Program-made: the position numbers and the translations under genes
Assembly (NCBI GenBank): GCA_905215045.1
Contig: CAJMOO010000029.1
Location: 1 to 22,606, forward strand
Direction: 5' to 3'
DNA: 22,606 nucleotides
Source: an uncultured bacterium
GTDB lineage: Bacteria > Bacillota_A > Clostridia > Lachnospirales > Lachnospiraceae
Notes under the pieces: model-generated
Told to the model about the DNA's origin: nothing
Database searches by the model: none
The model's input: only the letters and a program-made list of their open reading frames with translations
Shown: positions 1 through 8,589 of the stretch, piece by piece
Numbering within the stretch: the stretch's first letter is position 1
How the letters are laid out: each line of letters starts with the position of its first letter

Positions 1-125
1 CTTTGTTTTCCAATTCCTATTACCTTTTTCACGTCGATCACCTTCTTTCTAATTTATATATCTCTTTTTTCTTCTTTTAGTATACAAAAAATGGGAATCT
101 CAGGCAACCTTGAGTATCTGTCTGA

Positions 126-1013
126 TCACGCATCCAAAACCGTCAATGCCGTCACTGCTCCAACAATACATAAGATTCCAACAACATCGATCATTCCAAA
201 GGCCTGTCCAAGCACGGTTGCGGAAAGAATCGTTGCAACCAGCGGTTCCACGCATCCAAGCATACTTCCCTGAACTGGTCCTAACATGGAAATCCCATGG
301 AGATAACAGGAAAACGCCACGATTGTTCCTAAGAATACAACTCCAATTGTCATTGCAACCGTCATGATATCCCAATGTCCTGGGACACTCCACACTTTTG
401 TAAATGGAGTTACCAAAACTCCACCGACAAACATTCCCCATCCTGTTGTCTCTAAAGTACCAAATTCGTCTAATAATTTCTTTGGCTGCACGTTATAAAC
501 TGCAAAAGCAAAAGCGGATAACAATCCCCAGAATAATGCTGCATTAGTGATCACTAAGTTTTTTATACTTCCATGTGTTGCAAGCAAAAAGATTCCTACG
601 ATCACAGTTGCCAGTACAAGCACTTCTTCTTTCTTTGGAAATCTTTTTTCCACTAATACAAAGAACACCATAATTAAGATTGGTGCAGAATACTGAATAA
701 CTGTCGCAGTTCCCGGATTTGACTCCTGAATGGCAAGGAAGTACGTCATCTGACACATAGCCATTCCAATCATCCCGAAGATCAGCTGATTGACCGCTGA
801 ATCTTTTCTTTTCCATACACGAAAAATTGAATTCCCTTTTCTCTGATACATAAGCAACAGCAGGCAGATTCCTGCCCCTAATAATCTGACTGTCACAAGC
901 CACGTAGCCGTCAGATCTTTTGCATCAAATAAATATTTCCCCATCACACCGGACATGCCCCAGCAGCATCCTCCTGCAACTGTGAAGCAGATTCCTTTTA
1001 AACTTCGATTCAT
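126..1013 (-). CDS. EamA/DMT-family transporter (10-TM exporter)
   Basis: This 295-residue, very hydrophobic protein has the layout of the drug/metabolite transporter superfamily: two tandem EamA domains, roughly residues 8-140 and 155-293. About ten membrane segments are visible. The first repeat holds the typical glycine-rich start (CCWGMSGVMGKYLF) and the end of the second has the usual PLVATILSATVLGQ segment. Such proteins act in the cytoplasmic membrane and often export amino acids or other metabolites; the substrate cannot be read here. The ATG is preceded by AGGAG about 9 bases upstream, which supports this start. Only 32 bases separate it from the end of jetC, so it may be the last gene of the jet transcript, although no functional link is evident. 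No clean terminator was found in the 125 bases after the stop. Confidence 0.9.
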   Translation of the reverse strand: MNRSLKGICFTVAGGCCWGMSGVMGKYLFDAKDLTATWLVTVRLLGAGICLLLLMYQRKGNSIFRVWKRKDSAVNQLIFGMIGMAMCQMTYFLAIQESNPGTATVIQYSAPILIMVFFVLVEKRFPKKEEVLVLATVIVGIFLLATHGSIKNLVITNAALFWGLLSAFAFAVYNVQPKKLLDEFGTLETTGWGMFVGGVLVTPFTKVWSVPGHWDIMTVAMTIGVVFLGTIVAFSCYLHGISMLGPVQGSMLGCVEPLVATILSATVLGQAFGMIDVVGILCIVGAVTALTVLDA

Positions 1014-1045
1014 AAATACATTTCTCCTCGTATCTGTATTTTTAT

Positions 1046-4000
1046 CTATTCTTCTGTGACTAAATTATCAAATTCACATTTCTCAAATTCCTGAATGGAA
1101 ATATTTTTCTTGTTTGGATTGGCGTATACAAAAGTCTTATCTACATTTTCTAGGTAATTTTGAATCTTATCATTTGTCGCACTGATGATTGCCTGGAATC
1201 CTAGATTCCTGATCAGGTCAATACAACTTGCAACTTTCTCTGCATCCATCTTAGAGAATGCTTCATCTAAGACAACCAGACGGATGCTTGGATTTCTTCG
1301 TACTTTTGGTGAAAGATGAATTCCATAGGCCTGTGCAAAACTTGCGAGTAATGCAACATATAATGGGTTCTGTCCTTCTCCACCAGAGTTTTTCTTGATC
1401 ATCTTACTTAATCCGATCGTCAGTTTTTCATCACCATCCACAATCTGTTCCATATCAAAGGACAGATACGTACGATAATCAGAATATTTCTGCATATCAC
1501 GTTTCGCATTCTCAAGTTCTTCACCGGTTGCACCTTCTGGCGGGATAAAGATCTCTATCAATTCATTCATCAGTTCCCCGTATTTATTCTCATGTTCCAT
1601 AGAGAAGAGATTCATCTGGTCATCCATCGTTGTATTTAAGACAGATGGATCGATATTCAGAGAATCATCCATAAACATTGGATAATATTTTCCATCGGCT
1701 CCTGTATTTCTTGTGATCTTAAATTGGTATTTGTCTTTCCCAAAGTCGAGTCCACTGATCATGCGGTTTAATTCATCCCTGCGCTGATAAGCTTCCCTGA
1801 TCGCGCTTCGAATCTTGTATACAAAGTCATCTTTGAAATGTTCCATTGCTGTTTTGGCCTGTTTTGCAGCTTTTTCACGATACATTTCCATGTGATCAGA
1901 TGATAATTCCTTATAAAGCTTGTCATACACATCATTATTCTCATCTACTGCTGAGAATGTGCGGTTCGGATATTCCCTTAAATATGCAGTTCTGACTTCC
2001 ACAAGCTTTCTATATTCTTCTTCCTTCTTCGTTCCGGCATCATAGTATTTCCTTGCTGCACGTTTTTTGAGACGTTCATAGTCTTCGGTGTCTGTCTTCT
2101 CGATCTCTTGTGCAAACTGCTGCTCGTACTCTCCATTTGCCGGTAATTCATTCTGTGCACGGATCAATGCTTCATTCTGGTCAATGATCTGCTGTCTGCA
2201 TTCTTTTAATGCGTTCTGTGTTGCCCAGATCGCTTCTTTCATTGCATTGATCTCTTGTTTGCAATCTTCCTGTTTCGCCCTGTTCTGGTCTCTTTCCTCT
2301 TCCAGACCTTTTAAGGCACCTTCTCTTAATTTTGTCAGCTGATTTTCTAAATCTTCATATTCTTCCTGACGTTCTTTCGCTCGTTCCAGTGTTTCCTGCT
2401 GTTTTAAATATTCCTCGGCTGACTGTGGAAGATATTCATAATCTAAGATGACAGCTGCACTTAGAACTTCTTTTTCTAATGGATCTTTCTTGTCAAAGAT
2501 CTTATCTTTTTCTTTCTCTAACTCTTTGATCCTGTGACGTAAACTGTTATCTCCGATGTAGGAGTTTCTTGTGTACTGCTTTGGATCTAATCGTTTTAAC
2601 TGGAAGTTCTTATAAAGCATTCCATCTGGCGTGATACCGGTACGACAATTTCTTAATTCGTCGATCGTCTCACATTTGATCACACGCCCGATCAGCGATT
2701 CGATTAACTTTTTCACATAAGACTGCTCTGCAAGAACCTCTTCTGATAACGCATTTTCCTCGACCTTCATGTCCTGCTTATCAATCTTTTGTGTATCTGC
2801 GATTGAAATTCTCCAGTATTTCTTCTGATCCATATCACGATAGATTTCCATGGCATCCTTGACGTATTTTGGTTCCACGATCAGAGTCAGTTTATTCGAT
2901 CCTAAATATCCTTCGACCGCTTTATGCCATTTCTCATCTTTCATATCTAACAGATCGGCAAGCACATTTACCTTTACAAAATCACCACATTTTTCGCTTA
3001 ATTTCGTCTGTAATTCATATCTTGCATCCAGAACTTCTTTTGGATACGCTTTGTTACCCTTTTTCAGTTCTTTCAACTCATCAGAAATGGATTTTTCCTG
3101 TTTCTTTAAGGTTCTTAGTGCAGACGCATTATCTTGTCGTTCTTCCTCAGTTTCTTTTCTTAAGATATCCAATGTATGTTTTAATCGGTTTAGATCATCT
3201 TCTGTGATATCTCCCTGTTCAAATTTCTCGATATCCCAGATTGCCTGATTTGGCGTAATATCGAGATCACACCATTTTTTTAAGTCTTTTGATGTCTGTT
3301 CCCAACGCTGTACGGAATGATTTAACTGTCCTAACAACTCCTGAACATCCTTTTTCCTTGTTGCGATCTGATCGTATCCACTTCCTGCGATCTGTGCTAC
3401 TAATGCATCGTATTCTTTGGCGAGTTTCTCTAGTTTCTTCTCAAGAACTGTTTCATTCTCTTCCTGTGTCTTTAGATCTTTCTCTCCATCTTCAATCTTT
3501 TGCTGTAATAGATGAATATCTGTTTTTAATTTCAGGACATCCAGTTTGTTCATGCGGTACTGACAATAATCCTGTTCCTCTTTTTTGGTCTTGAATTTAA
3601 CGAAACTTTCTTTGATCTCTTCTAAGCTCTTTGCTTCCTTTAATGTATCTTCGATTCTCTGACGCATTCTTCCATACTGCATCACGCTTTCCTGCATATC
3701 TTCAATATGAATGTCCTGCTCCATACAGATGTATTCTTTCACAAAATCTTCGAGCTTGATATTCATTTTAAATGGGATCGCGCGTTTAAACAGTCTTGGG
3801 AATTTCTCCATATCAAGACCGCCAAGATAGATGTCATACATCTGTTTTCTAAATCTCTCGTTGCTTGTTCCAAAATAGAAATCTTCTTTTTTGAAGTTTT
3901 TCTGCATATATTTGCGGAGTTCCGAAATTGTCATCGCATGTTCTTCCGTACGGTAAGCATTCTCTAAAATGCCGCCTTTGTGCCAGAAAAATAATCTGGA

Positions 4001-4405
4001 TGTATCATTTCTTGCTGTATCTACGTCAAATACAACTCCAAGACATTCTTTTTCGTCAGATTCTGTCTGTGTAAATTCAAGAACGATCGTTGTGGAGAAG
4101 TTTTTATTTCTCAAATAAGTAACTTCATCTTTCTCTCCGACCGCAACCATTCCTCGCAGGTATTCGATCAGATTTCGATCGGAATCGTCTGCTGCCGCCT
4201 TATTAAAGAATCCACGACCATCTGTATTCGCATATAAAACGATCTGCATCGCATCGATCACTGTTGACTTTCCACTTCCAGAATGTCCGGTAAAAAAATT
4301 GATTCCATCGTTGAAACTTAATATTTTCTGATCTATATAATGCCAATTATTCAGGCATATCTTCGATAATGCCAGAAATGGCTGCTTCGTCTTCGTCAAA
4401 CTCAC
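1046..4405 (-). CDS. jetC: JetC/MukB-like SMC ATPase (Wadjet or MksBEF type)
   Basis: This 1,119-residue SMC-like ATPase should form the DNA-translocating arm of a bacterial condensin-like complex. The Walker A motif GHSGSGKST is at residues 40-48. An ABC signature SGGEGQ is at 1007-1012. Walker B VVLDEAF follows around 1044-1050, with the D-loop SKMD just after. Between the two ATPase halves lies a long Lys/Glu-rich coiled coil with a hinge-like, non-coiled region around residues 470-580. The N-terminal pattern (NWHYID...FNDGINFFTG) is typical of the JetC/MukB branch rather than Smc or SbcC. The start is GTG at 4405-4403, preceded by a strong AGGAGGAAG and lying inside jetB, giving a 59-base overlap. 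Partners jetB and jetA are immediately upstream. In Wadjet systems a fourth gene, jetD, supplies the nuclease; none follows here. Confidence 0.92.
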   Translation of the reverse strand: MSLTKTKQPFLALSKICLNNWHYIDQKILSFNDGINFFTGHSGSGKSTVIDAMQIVLYANTDGRGFFNKAAADDSDRNLIEYLRGMVAVGEKDEVTYLRNKNFSTTIVLEFTQTESDEKECLGVVFDVDTARNDTSRLFFWHKGGILENAYRTEEHAMTISELRKYMQKNFKKEDFYFGTSNERFRKQMYDIYLGGLDMEKFPRLFKRAIPFKMNIKLEDFVKEYICMEQDIHIEDMQESVMQYGRMRQRIEDTLKEAKSLEEIKESFVKFKTKKEEQDYCQYRMNKLDVLKLKTDIHLLQQKIEDGEKDLKTQEENETVLEKKLEKLAKEYDALVAQIAGSGYDQIATRKKDVQELLGQLNHSVQRWEQTSKDLKKWCDLDITPNQAIWDIEKFEQGDITEDDLNRLKHTLDILRKETEEERQDNASALRTLKKQEKSISDELKELKKGNKAYPKEVLDARYELQTKLSEKCGDFVKVNVLADLLDMKDEKWHKAVEGYLGSNKLTLIVEPKYVKDAMEIYRDMDQKKYWRISIADTQKIDKQDMKVEENALSEEVLAEQSYVKKLIESLIGRVIKCETIDELRNCRTGITPDGMLYKNFQLKRLDPKQYTRNSYIGDNSLRHRIKELEKEKDKIFDKKDPLEKEVLSAAVILDYEYLPQSAEEYLKQQETLERAKERQEEYEDLENQLTKLREGALKGLEEERDQNRAKQEDCKQEINAMKEAIWATQNALKECRQQIIDQNEALIRAQNELPANGEYEQQFAQEIEKTDTEDYERLKKRAARKYYDAGTKKEEEYRKLVEVRTAYLREYPNRTFSAVDENNDVYDKLYKELSSDHMEMYREKAAKQAKTAMEHFKDDFVYKIRSAIREAYQRRDELNRMISGLDFGKDKYQFKITRNTGADGKYYPMFMDDSLNIDPSVLNTTMDDQMNLFSMEHENKYGELMNELIEIFIPPEGATGEELENAKRDMQKYSDYRTYLSFDMEQIVDGDEKLTIGLSKMIKKNSGGEGQNPLYVALLASFAQAYGIHLSPKVRRNPSIRLVVLDEAFSKMDAEKVASCIDLIRNLGFQAIISATNDKIQNYLENVDKTFVYANPNKKNISIQEFEKCEFDNLVTEE

Positions 4406-5003
4406 TGTCTACTTCCTCCTTACTGAAACTTTCGATCAATCTGCGGATGTCATCTCCTAGTAACACGACATTCACGCATGGATAGATCATCATTCTTGTC
4501 TCGTCATTTAACTCTTCTAATACATCGAGTGGTTCGATGATCTGATATTTCTTTAATAATGCGATGGAACGACGCATCTCAGTGATGGATGGCAAGGTTC
4601 TCATCAGATGGAAATCATTGATCTTTTCATGGATTTCTCCTAATGATGTATACACACTTGTATTCGATGAAGCCTCTGCCATATGTTCATCATACAATAA
4701 TTTTAAGATCAGAAGATAAATGGTTGATAATCTGGAAATCTTCTCTCCGATCAAAGTTTCTCCTTCAATATAAAAGACTCCAAGATGCAGATTTTCTCTT
4801 AATTCGATTCCTGAAATCTTAAAATATTCTCTTAAAAATTCCTGATGCAGGTCAATGGTTCTAAATTCTTTATTGTATACAAGTCTTCCGCTCTTTTTAT
4901 CATATTTTCTTTCTAATACAAATGTCTGTTTTAACAACGTACGGATCACTTTCGTGACCGCATTTTTTTCTTCGTCATTCAATTCTTCATAATACGGTAT
5001 CAT
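4347..5003 (-). CDS. jetB: JetB/MukE-like subunit (DUF4194 type)
   Basis: This 218-residue acidic protein sits between jetA and jetC and has the size and helical winged-helix character of the MukE/JetB (DUF4194) subunit. That subunit bridges the kleisin and the SMC ATPase heads. The N-terminal motif is MIPYYEELNDEEKNAVTKVI, and the C-terminus is strongly acidic. Its ATG overlaps the jetA stop codon as ATGA, with AAGGAGGA upstream, indicating translational coupling. Its 3' end overlaps jetC by 59 bases. The assignment rests on gene order plus the family pattern; a direct profile search would be needed to separate the Wadjet JetB from the MksE subfamilies. Confidence 0.82.
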   Translation of the reverse strand: MIPYYEELNDEEKNAVTKVIRTLLKQTFVLERKYDKKSGRLVYNKEFRTIDLHQEFLREYFKISGIELRENLHLGVFYIEGETLIGEKISRLSTIYLLILKLLYDEHMAEASSNTSVYTSLGEIHEKINDFHLMRTLPSITEMRRSIALLKKYQIIEPLDVLEELNDETRMMIYPCVNVVLLGDDIRRLIESFSKEEVDSEFDEDEAAISGIIEDMPE

Positions 5004-6358
5004 GATTTCGGTTTCCTCCTTACAAAAGTTAATGCCGGATAGCGGTAACTTCCATTATCGATCAATTTATCGTCTCTCTCGATCGCTTTATATTTACTGT
5101 TTCTTCTCGTACTGTAATCGTAAGCAAGGATTAATTTCTCAAAGGACTCTTCATCCCTGATATCAATATCCTTAACTTCCATATGGTCATCATGCATGTA
5201 AGCTTCAATGAAATCTTCAATCTCAGCCTGTTGGTATCTTGTATGAATCTTATTTAATCTTAGGACATCTTCTCTTGATAATTCTTCCTGCTGCTTTTCT
5301 TCTTCCACCTGACTTGCAAAATCTCTTCGTTTTCTCTTCTTATACAAAGACTTCTCTGAAAGCACTTCAAAATGAGAGAGATTCATACTCTTTCCGACCT
5401 TCTCGATCTTTTCCTCGCTGTCCTTAGAATCCCCGATTGTCTTTAACAGCTGGATCATCAGACCCCTTGTATCGGATTCCCCATTCAGCATGTAATTCAT
5501 ACGTGTTACAGTTGCCCTGATATATTTGGAATGTTCTTTATCCATATTGGAAATTCGATGTTCTATGTCATCAAATCCACGCTCGATCGCATTAATGATA
5601 CTTAAGACATCTTCACCTTTTTCTTTATCTGCTTTCTTCTGTACCTGTTCCATCCATGGAATATCTTCTCTCATTTCTCTTAAACATCGTTTGATATCAT
5701 TTTTATATAAATAGAAGTTATCATTTGTCTTTAAGATATGATATTTCTTCTCAACGATCTCCTCGACGTAACCTTCCAAATGTTCTGCCAGCACTTCTTC
5801 ATATGATTTCTGTTTTAGCAGTCGGCTAAAGAAATGGTCCATGTTGTGTAACATATCCTGCAAGGCTTTATTTAATTTCTTTGTATTAACAAGCGCTGTT
5901 TTTAACATGGCTAAGTTCATCTTCTTATCATGCCAGAATGAAAACAGTGTTGCGTATACATTCTGGATATAGATCTCTGTGTCATCCGTTGATGGGTTGA
6001 CTAATTCTTCAAATGCTGTTAAAAATACGGCTGCGTAATCAGGAATGATGATATTGGTGGTTAATGTTGAGAAATCTTCGATCCTCTTTAACCATCCTGT
6101 TTTGATCAGCCAGTTTAAGATCCTGTTTGGCGGTGTCTGGCTTGCATCAGTTTCTGATTCAAATTCTTCAGGAGATAACCAGATCCGCTGGCTTTCGTTC
6201 CAGTCTTCTAATACCTGAAGGCATACTTCTTTACTTAAATAATAATTGTTATATTCATATTCTTCGTTGATCTTCAGCAAGGCTTCCATATAAAGTTCTC
6301 TGTTCATCGAACGAAATAAACTCCAGAATGAATCTGGGATATCATAGGCAAATTTCAT
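5000..6358 (-). CDS. jetA: JetA/MukF-like kleisin subunit
   Basis: This 452-residue protein is the first gene of the jet operon and resembles the clostridial JetA family (DUF5716 type), the kleisin-like subunit of Wadjet/MksBEF complexes. It starts MKFAYDIPDSFWSLFRS and is mostly helical, with charged C-terminal segments. The reading frame stays open upstream to 6541. ATG at 6358 is nevertheless preferred because AGGAAG lies at the right distance before it, the extension is low-complexity, and the extension would run through the marR operators. Its stop overlaps the jetB start by 4 bases. A candidate promoter is at 6402-6430. In the family JetA joins the SMC heads into a ring; here that role is inferred from similarity and gene order. 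Confidence 0.82.
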   Translation of the reverse strand: MKFAYDIPDSFWSLFRSMNRELYMEALLKINEEYEYNNYYLSKEVCLQVLEDWNESQRIWLSPEEFESETDASQTPPNRILNWLIKTGWLKRIEDFSTLTTNIIIPDYAAVFLTAFEELVNPSTDDTEIYIQNVYATLFSFWHDKKMNLAMLKTALVNTKKLNKALQDMLHNMDHFFSRLLKQKSYEEVLAEHLEGYVEEIVEKKYHILKTNDNFYLYKNDIKRCLREMREDIPWMEQVQKKADKEKGEDVLSIINAIERGFDDIEHRISNMDKEHSKYIRATVTRMNYMLNGESDTRGLMIQLLKTIGDSKDSEEKIEKVGKSMNLSHFEVLSEKSLYKKRKRRDFASQVEEEKQQEELSREDVLRLNKIHTRYQQAEIEDFIEAYMHDDHMEVKDIDIRDEESFEKLILAYDYSTRRNSKYKAIERDDKLIDNGSYRYPALTFVRRKPKS

Positions 6359-6401
6359 AGGTAACTTCCTTCTTTGGTTGTACTTTATTCTCTGACTCTT
6401 T

Positions 6402-6430
6402 ATTTTAACTGATTCGAATGACCTCGTAAA
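6402..6430 (-). promoter_or_regulatory. Candidate promoter of the jet operon
   Basis: On the minus strand TTTACG (6430-6425) and TAAAAT (6407-6402) are separated by 17 bases, giving a predicted start about 40 bases upstream of the jetA ATG. The -35 matches consensus at 4 of 6 positions, so this is a plausible but moderate promoter. It lies clear of the MarR operators at 6461-6511. Confidence 0.45.
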
Positions 6431-6452
6431 GTGATTTCCTATGAAATAATAA

Positions 6453-6481
6453 TTGACACAAGTCCGAAATCGGACTATAAT
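6453..6481 (+). promoter_or_regulatory. Consensus sigma-A promoter of marR-MATE operon
   Basis: TTGACA (6453-6458) and TATAAT (6476-6481) are both perfect consensus hexamers with an ideal 17-base spacer. The palindromic operator at 6461-6476 fills the spacer, so a bound repressor would block RNA polymerase. A promoter this strong fits a tightly repressed drug-responsive operon. Confidence 0.85.
6461..6476. promoter_or_regulatory. MarR operator O1
   Basis: AGTCCGAAATCGGACT is an inverted repeat with 7-base arms and a 2-base centre. It lies within the spacer of the marR promoter and touches its -10 box. Its exact reverse complement recurs at 6496-6511. Binding by the adjacent MarR protein is inferred from position. 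Confidence 0.75.
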
Positions 6482-6495
6482 TATCATAATCTTGT

Positions 6496-6511
6496 AGTCC
6501 GATTTCGGACT
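6496..6511. promoter_or_regulatory. MarR operator O2
   Basis: AGTCCGATTTCGGACT is the exact reverse complement of the site at 6461-6476, centred 35 bases downstream of it and just past the expected transcription start. An extra T/A pair extends the symmetry to 18 bases. Two sites straddling the promoter are typical for autoregulation by MarR dimers. Confidence 0.75.
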
Positions 6512-6542
6512 AGATATAATTGTTATAAGAAAGGAAGTCACT

Positions 6543-7001
6543 ATGGAATCGAAACAAAATCGTGCCTTAAAGGAATTTGATTCTCTCTATAAGATGATCG
6601 ATGATGTCTATCATGAGATCGCTCTTTCCATGCATCTTACAGATTCCGCATTTCTCATTTTATATTGTCTGTTAGAACTTGGAGATGGTTGCTCTCAGAA
6701 AGATATCTGCAAACTTTACTCCATCTCAAAACAAACGGTGAATTCTTCCGTAAAATCATTAGAAGATAAAGGAGTTTTGATCCGTAAAGCCGGCGTCGGA
6801 AGGGATATCCACTTATTTTTTACAGAGTTTGGACGAGAATTTTCTGAAAAACATATCGGTCCTGTCTTTGATATGGAAAATGCTACATTTGAATCTATGG
6901 AGCCTTCGGAGTGTGAACAGCTGCTTTCTCTTACGAGAAAATATGTTCAGATTTTAAAGAAAAATACGAAACACTATATCTTAGAGGAAAAGGAGTTTTA
7001 G
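6543..7001 (+). CDS. MarR-family transcriptional regulator
   Basis: This 152-residue protein has the MarR winged-helix layout. An N-terminal helical dimer region (about 1-50) is followed by the helix-turn-helix segment GCSQKDICKLYSISKQTVNSSVKSLEDKG (positions 50-78). Next comes a beta-wing with VGRDIHLFFTEFG, then C-terminal dimer helices. MarR proteins repress efflux genes until a small molecule releases them from DNA. AGGAAG stands 5 bases before the ATG. The gene is followed after 6 bases by a MATE transporter, and two palindromes overlap its own promoter, so it very likely autoregulates the pair. The ligand is unknown. Confidence 0.93.
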   Translation: MESKQNRALKEFDSLYKMIDDVYHEIALSMHLTDSAFLILYCLLELGDGCSQKDICKLYSISKQTVNSSVKSLEDKGVLIRKAGVGRDIHLFFTEFGREFSEKHIGPVFDMENATFESMEPSECEQLLSLTRKYVQILKKNTKHYILEEKEF

Positions 7002-7007
7002 TCTATC

Positions 7008-8339
7008 ATGAAGATTCAATTATCGGATCATTTCACTTACAAACGTCTGATCCGTTTTGTCTTTCCATCGATCATTATGATGATCTGTACTTCGATGTAC
7101 AGTATTATTGATGGATTATTTATTTCCAATTTTGCAGGAAAAACAGCATTTGCTGCAGTCAATCTGATCCTTCCTGTTGCGATGGGTGTTGGAGCGATCG
7201 GATTTATGATCGGTTCTGGTGGAAGTGCGATCGTTGCAAAGACGCTTGGTGAAGGTAAAGAAGAAAAAGCAAATGAATATTTTTCTATACTGATCTTTAC
7301 TGCTTTGATCGGAGCTACGATTCTGTCTATCTTTGGATTTATTTTTATAAGGCAGATCTGTATAGCACTTGGTGCGCGTGGACAGCTGCTTGAATATGCG
7401 TCTACTTATGGACGTATTATGTTTGTATCACAGCCAATGTTTATGATGCAGACGATCTTTTATAACTTCTTTATTACAGCTGAGAAACCTTCTTACAGTC
7501 TTCGTATGTCTTTGATCTCTGGTGTGATCAATATCGTGTTTGATTATCTCTTTATCGGCGTTATGCATTATGGTGTTGCCGGAGCTGCGGTTGCAACAGC
7601 CATGGGAGAATATGTCGGCGGGCTTGTACCGTTGATCTATTTTGCACGGAAAAATAACAGCAGCCGTCTTCGTCTTGTGAAACCTGTCTGGAGAAAAGAT
7701 ATTTTATTAAAGACCTGTTTAAATGGTTCTTCGGAATTTATGACAAATGCTTCTTCTTCCGTTGTAAATATGCTTTATAATACACAGTTAATGCGCCTTG
7801 CTGGTGCAGATGGTGTTGCTGCTTATGGTGTGATCATGTATGCGAACTTTATCTTTGCTGCGATCTATCTTGGATATTCTATGGGAAGCGCTCCGATCAC
7901 CAGTTATAATTATGGGGCTGGAAATCATTCGGAATTGAAGAATATGTTGAAGAAGAGTTTGTCTTTAATTGCTGTAACTGGGGTTTGTCTGACTTTGATC
8001 TCTGAGTTTTTTGCCCATCCGCTGATCAATATCTTTGTTGGATATGATGCTGATCTGTTTGCTATGACGTTACATGGATTCCGGTTGTATGCATTTGTGT
8101 TTTTGATCAATGGATTTAATATCTGGGCTTCTTCGTTCTTTACAGCTTTGAATAATGGGGTTGTTTCTGGGATGATTGCGTTCCTTCGAACTTTGTTGTT
8201 TCAGATTGGGTGTATTATGCTGCTGCCAATTTTGCTTGGATTGAATGGAATCTGGATGGGAGTTGTTGTGGCGGAGATGTTGACTTTAATTGTTACGATT
8301 TATTTTTTACGGAGTAGAAAGAAAGTTTATCACTACTAG
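7008..8339 (+). CDS. MATE-family multidrug/Na+ antiporter
   Basis: This 443-residue membrane protein has twelve predicted membrane segments in two halves, and the glycine-rich MATE signature IGSGGSAIVAKTLGEG near residues 66-81. The second half contains the usual repeat YNYGAGNHSELKN. MATE proteins exchange Na+ or H+ for cationic drugs or metabolites across the cytoplasmic membrane. AAGGAG within the 3' end of marR serves as its ribosome binding site, so the two genes are co-transcribed and the transporter is expected to be controlled by MarR. It differs clearly from the second MATE gene at 10646-12013 and is not a recent duplicate of it. Confidence 0.93.
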   Translation: MKIQLSDHFTYKRLIRFVFPSIIMMICTSMYSIIDGLFISNFAGKTAFAAVNLILPVAMGVGAIGFMIGSGGSAIVAKTLGEGKEEKANEYFSILIFTALIGATILSIFGFIFIRQICIALGARGQLLEYASTYGRIMFVSQPMFMMQTIFYNFFITAEKPSYSLRMSLISGVINIVFDYLFIGVMHYGVAGAAVATAMGEYVGGLVPLIYFARKNNSSRLRLVKPVWRKDILLKTCLNGSSEFMTNASSSVVNMLYNTQLMRLAGADGVAAYGVIMYANFIFAAIYLGYSMGSAPITSYNYGAGNHSELKNMLKKSLSLIAVTGVCLTLISEFFAHPLINIFVGYDADLFAMTLHGFRLYAFVFLINGFNIWASSFFTALNNGVVSGMIAFLRTLLFQIGCIMLLPILLGLNGIWMGVVVAEMLTLIVTIYFLRSRKKVYHY

Positions 8340-8358
8340 ATTTTGTAATAGTGTTTCA

Positions 8359-8461
8359 TGTATGAGTCAGAAAGAAGATAAGAAAAAATATTTATAAGAA
8401 TACAGGGTGACACTCCGCATTTTTGAAAGCGTTTTTTCTTATCTTCTTTCTGACTCATACA
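8359..8461. repeat. Perfect 30-bp inverted repeat with 43-nt loop
   Basis: The left arm 8359-8388 and right arm 8432-8461 are exact reverse complements over 30 bases. The left arm is purine-rich, beginning TGTATGAGTCAGAAAG. The loop is 43 bases. The element lies between the convergent MATE and Xre genes. A six-T run sits inside the stem and not after it, so this is not an ordinary Rho-independent terminator. No target duplication flanks it. It could be a miniature mobile element, a structured RNA, or a barrier to read-through. From 8462 to 8589 I see nothing further. Confidence 0.9.
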
Positions 8462-8589
8462 ACGGAACGCTGTTCAAATCACTACACAATGTGTATGTTA
8501 AACTGTATTAGTTGATGATTTTTGTACTTATTAACAGAAGTTTAGATAAAATCTACAACACCGATTTGTTGGGATATTTGAAAATTATC

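Noticed and set aside
85..114. Possible terminator after the EamA gene
   Set aside because: CTCAGG and the pairing strand form a short imperfect stem, and the T-run on the minus strand is 7 bases away, so it does not meet the usual pattern.
6359..6541. Longer N-terminus for JetA
   Set aside because: The frame is open, but it would run through the marR operators and promoter, has no ribosome binding site, and the sequence is low-complexity.
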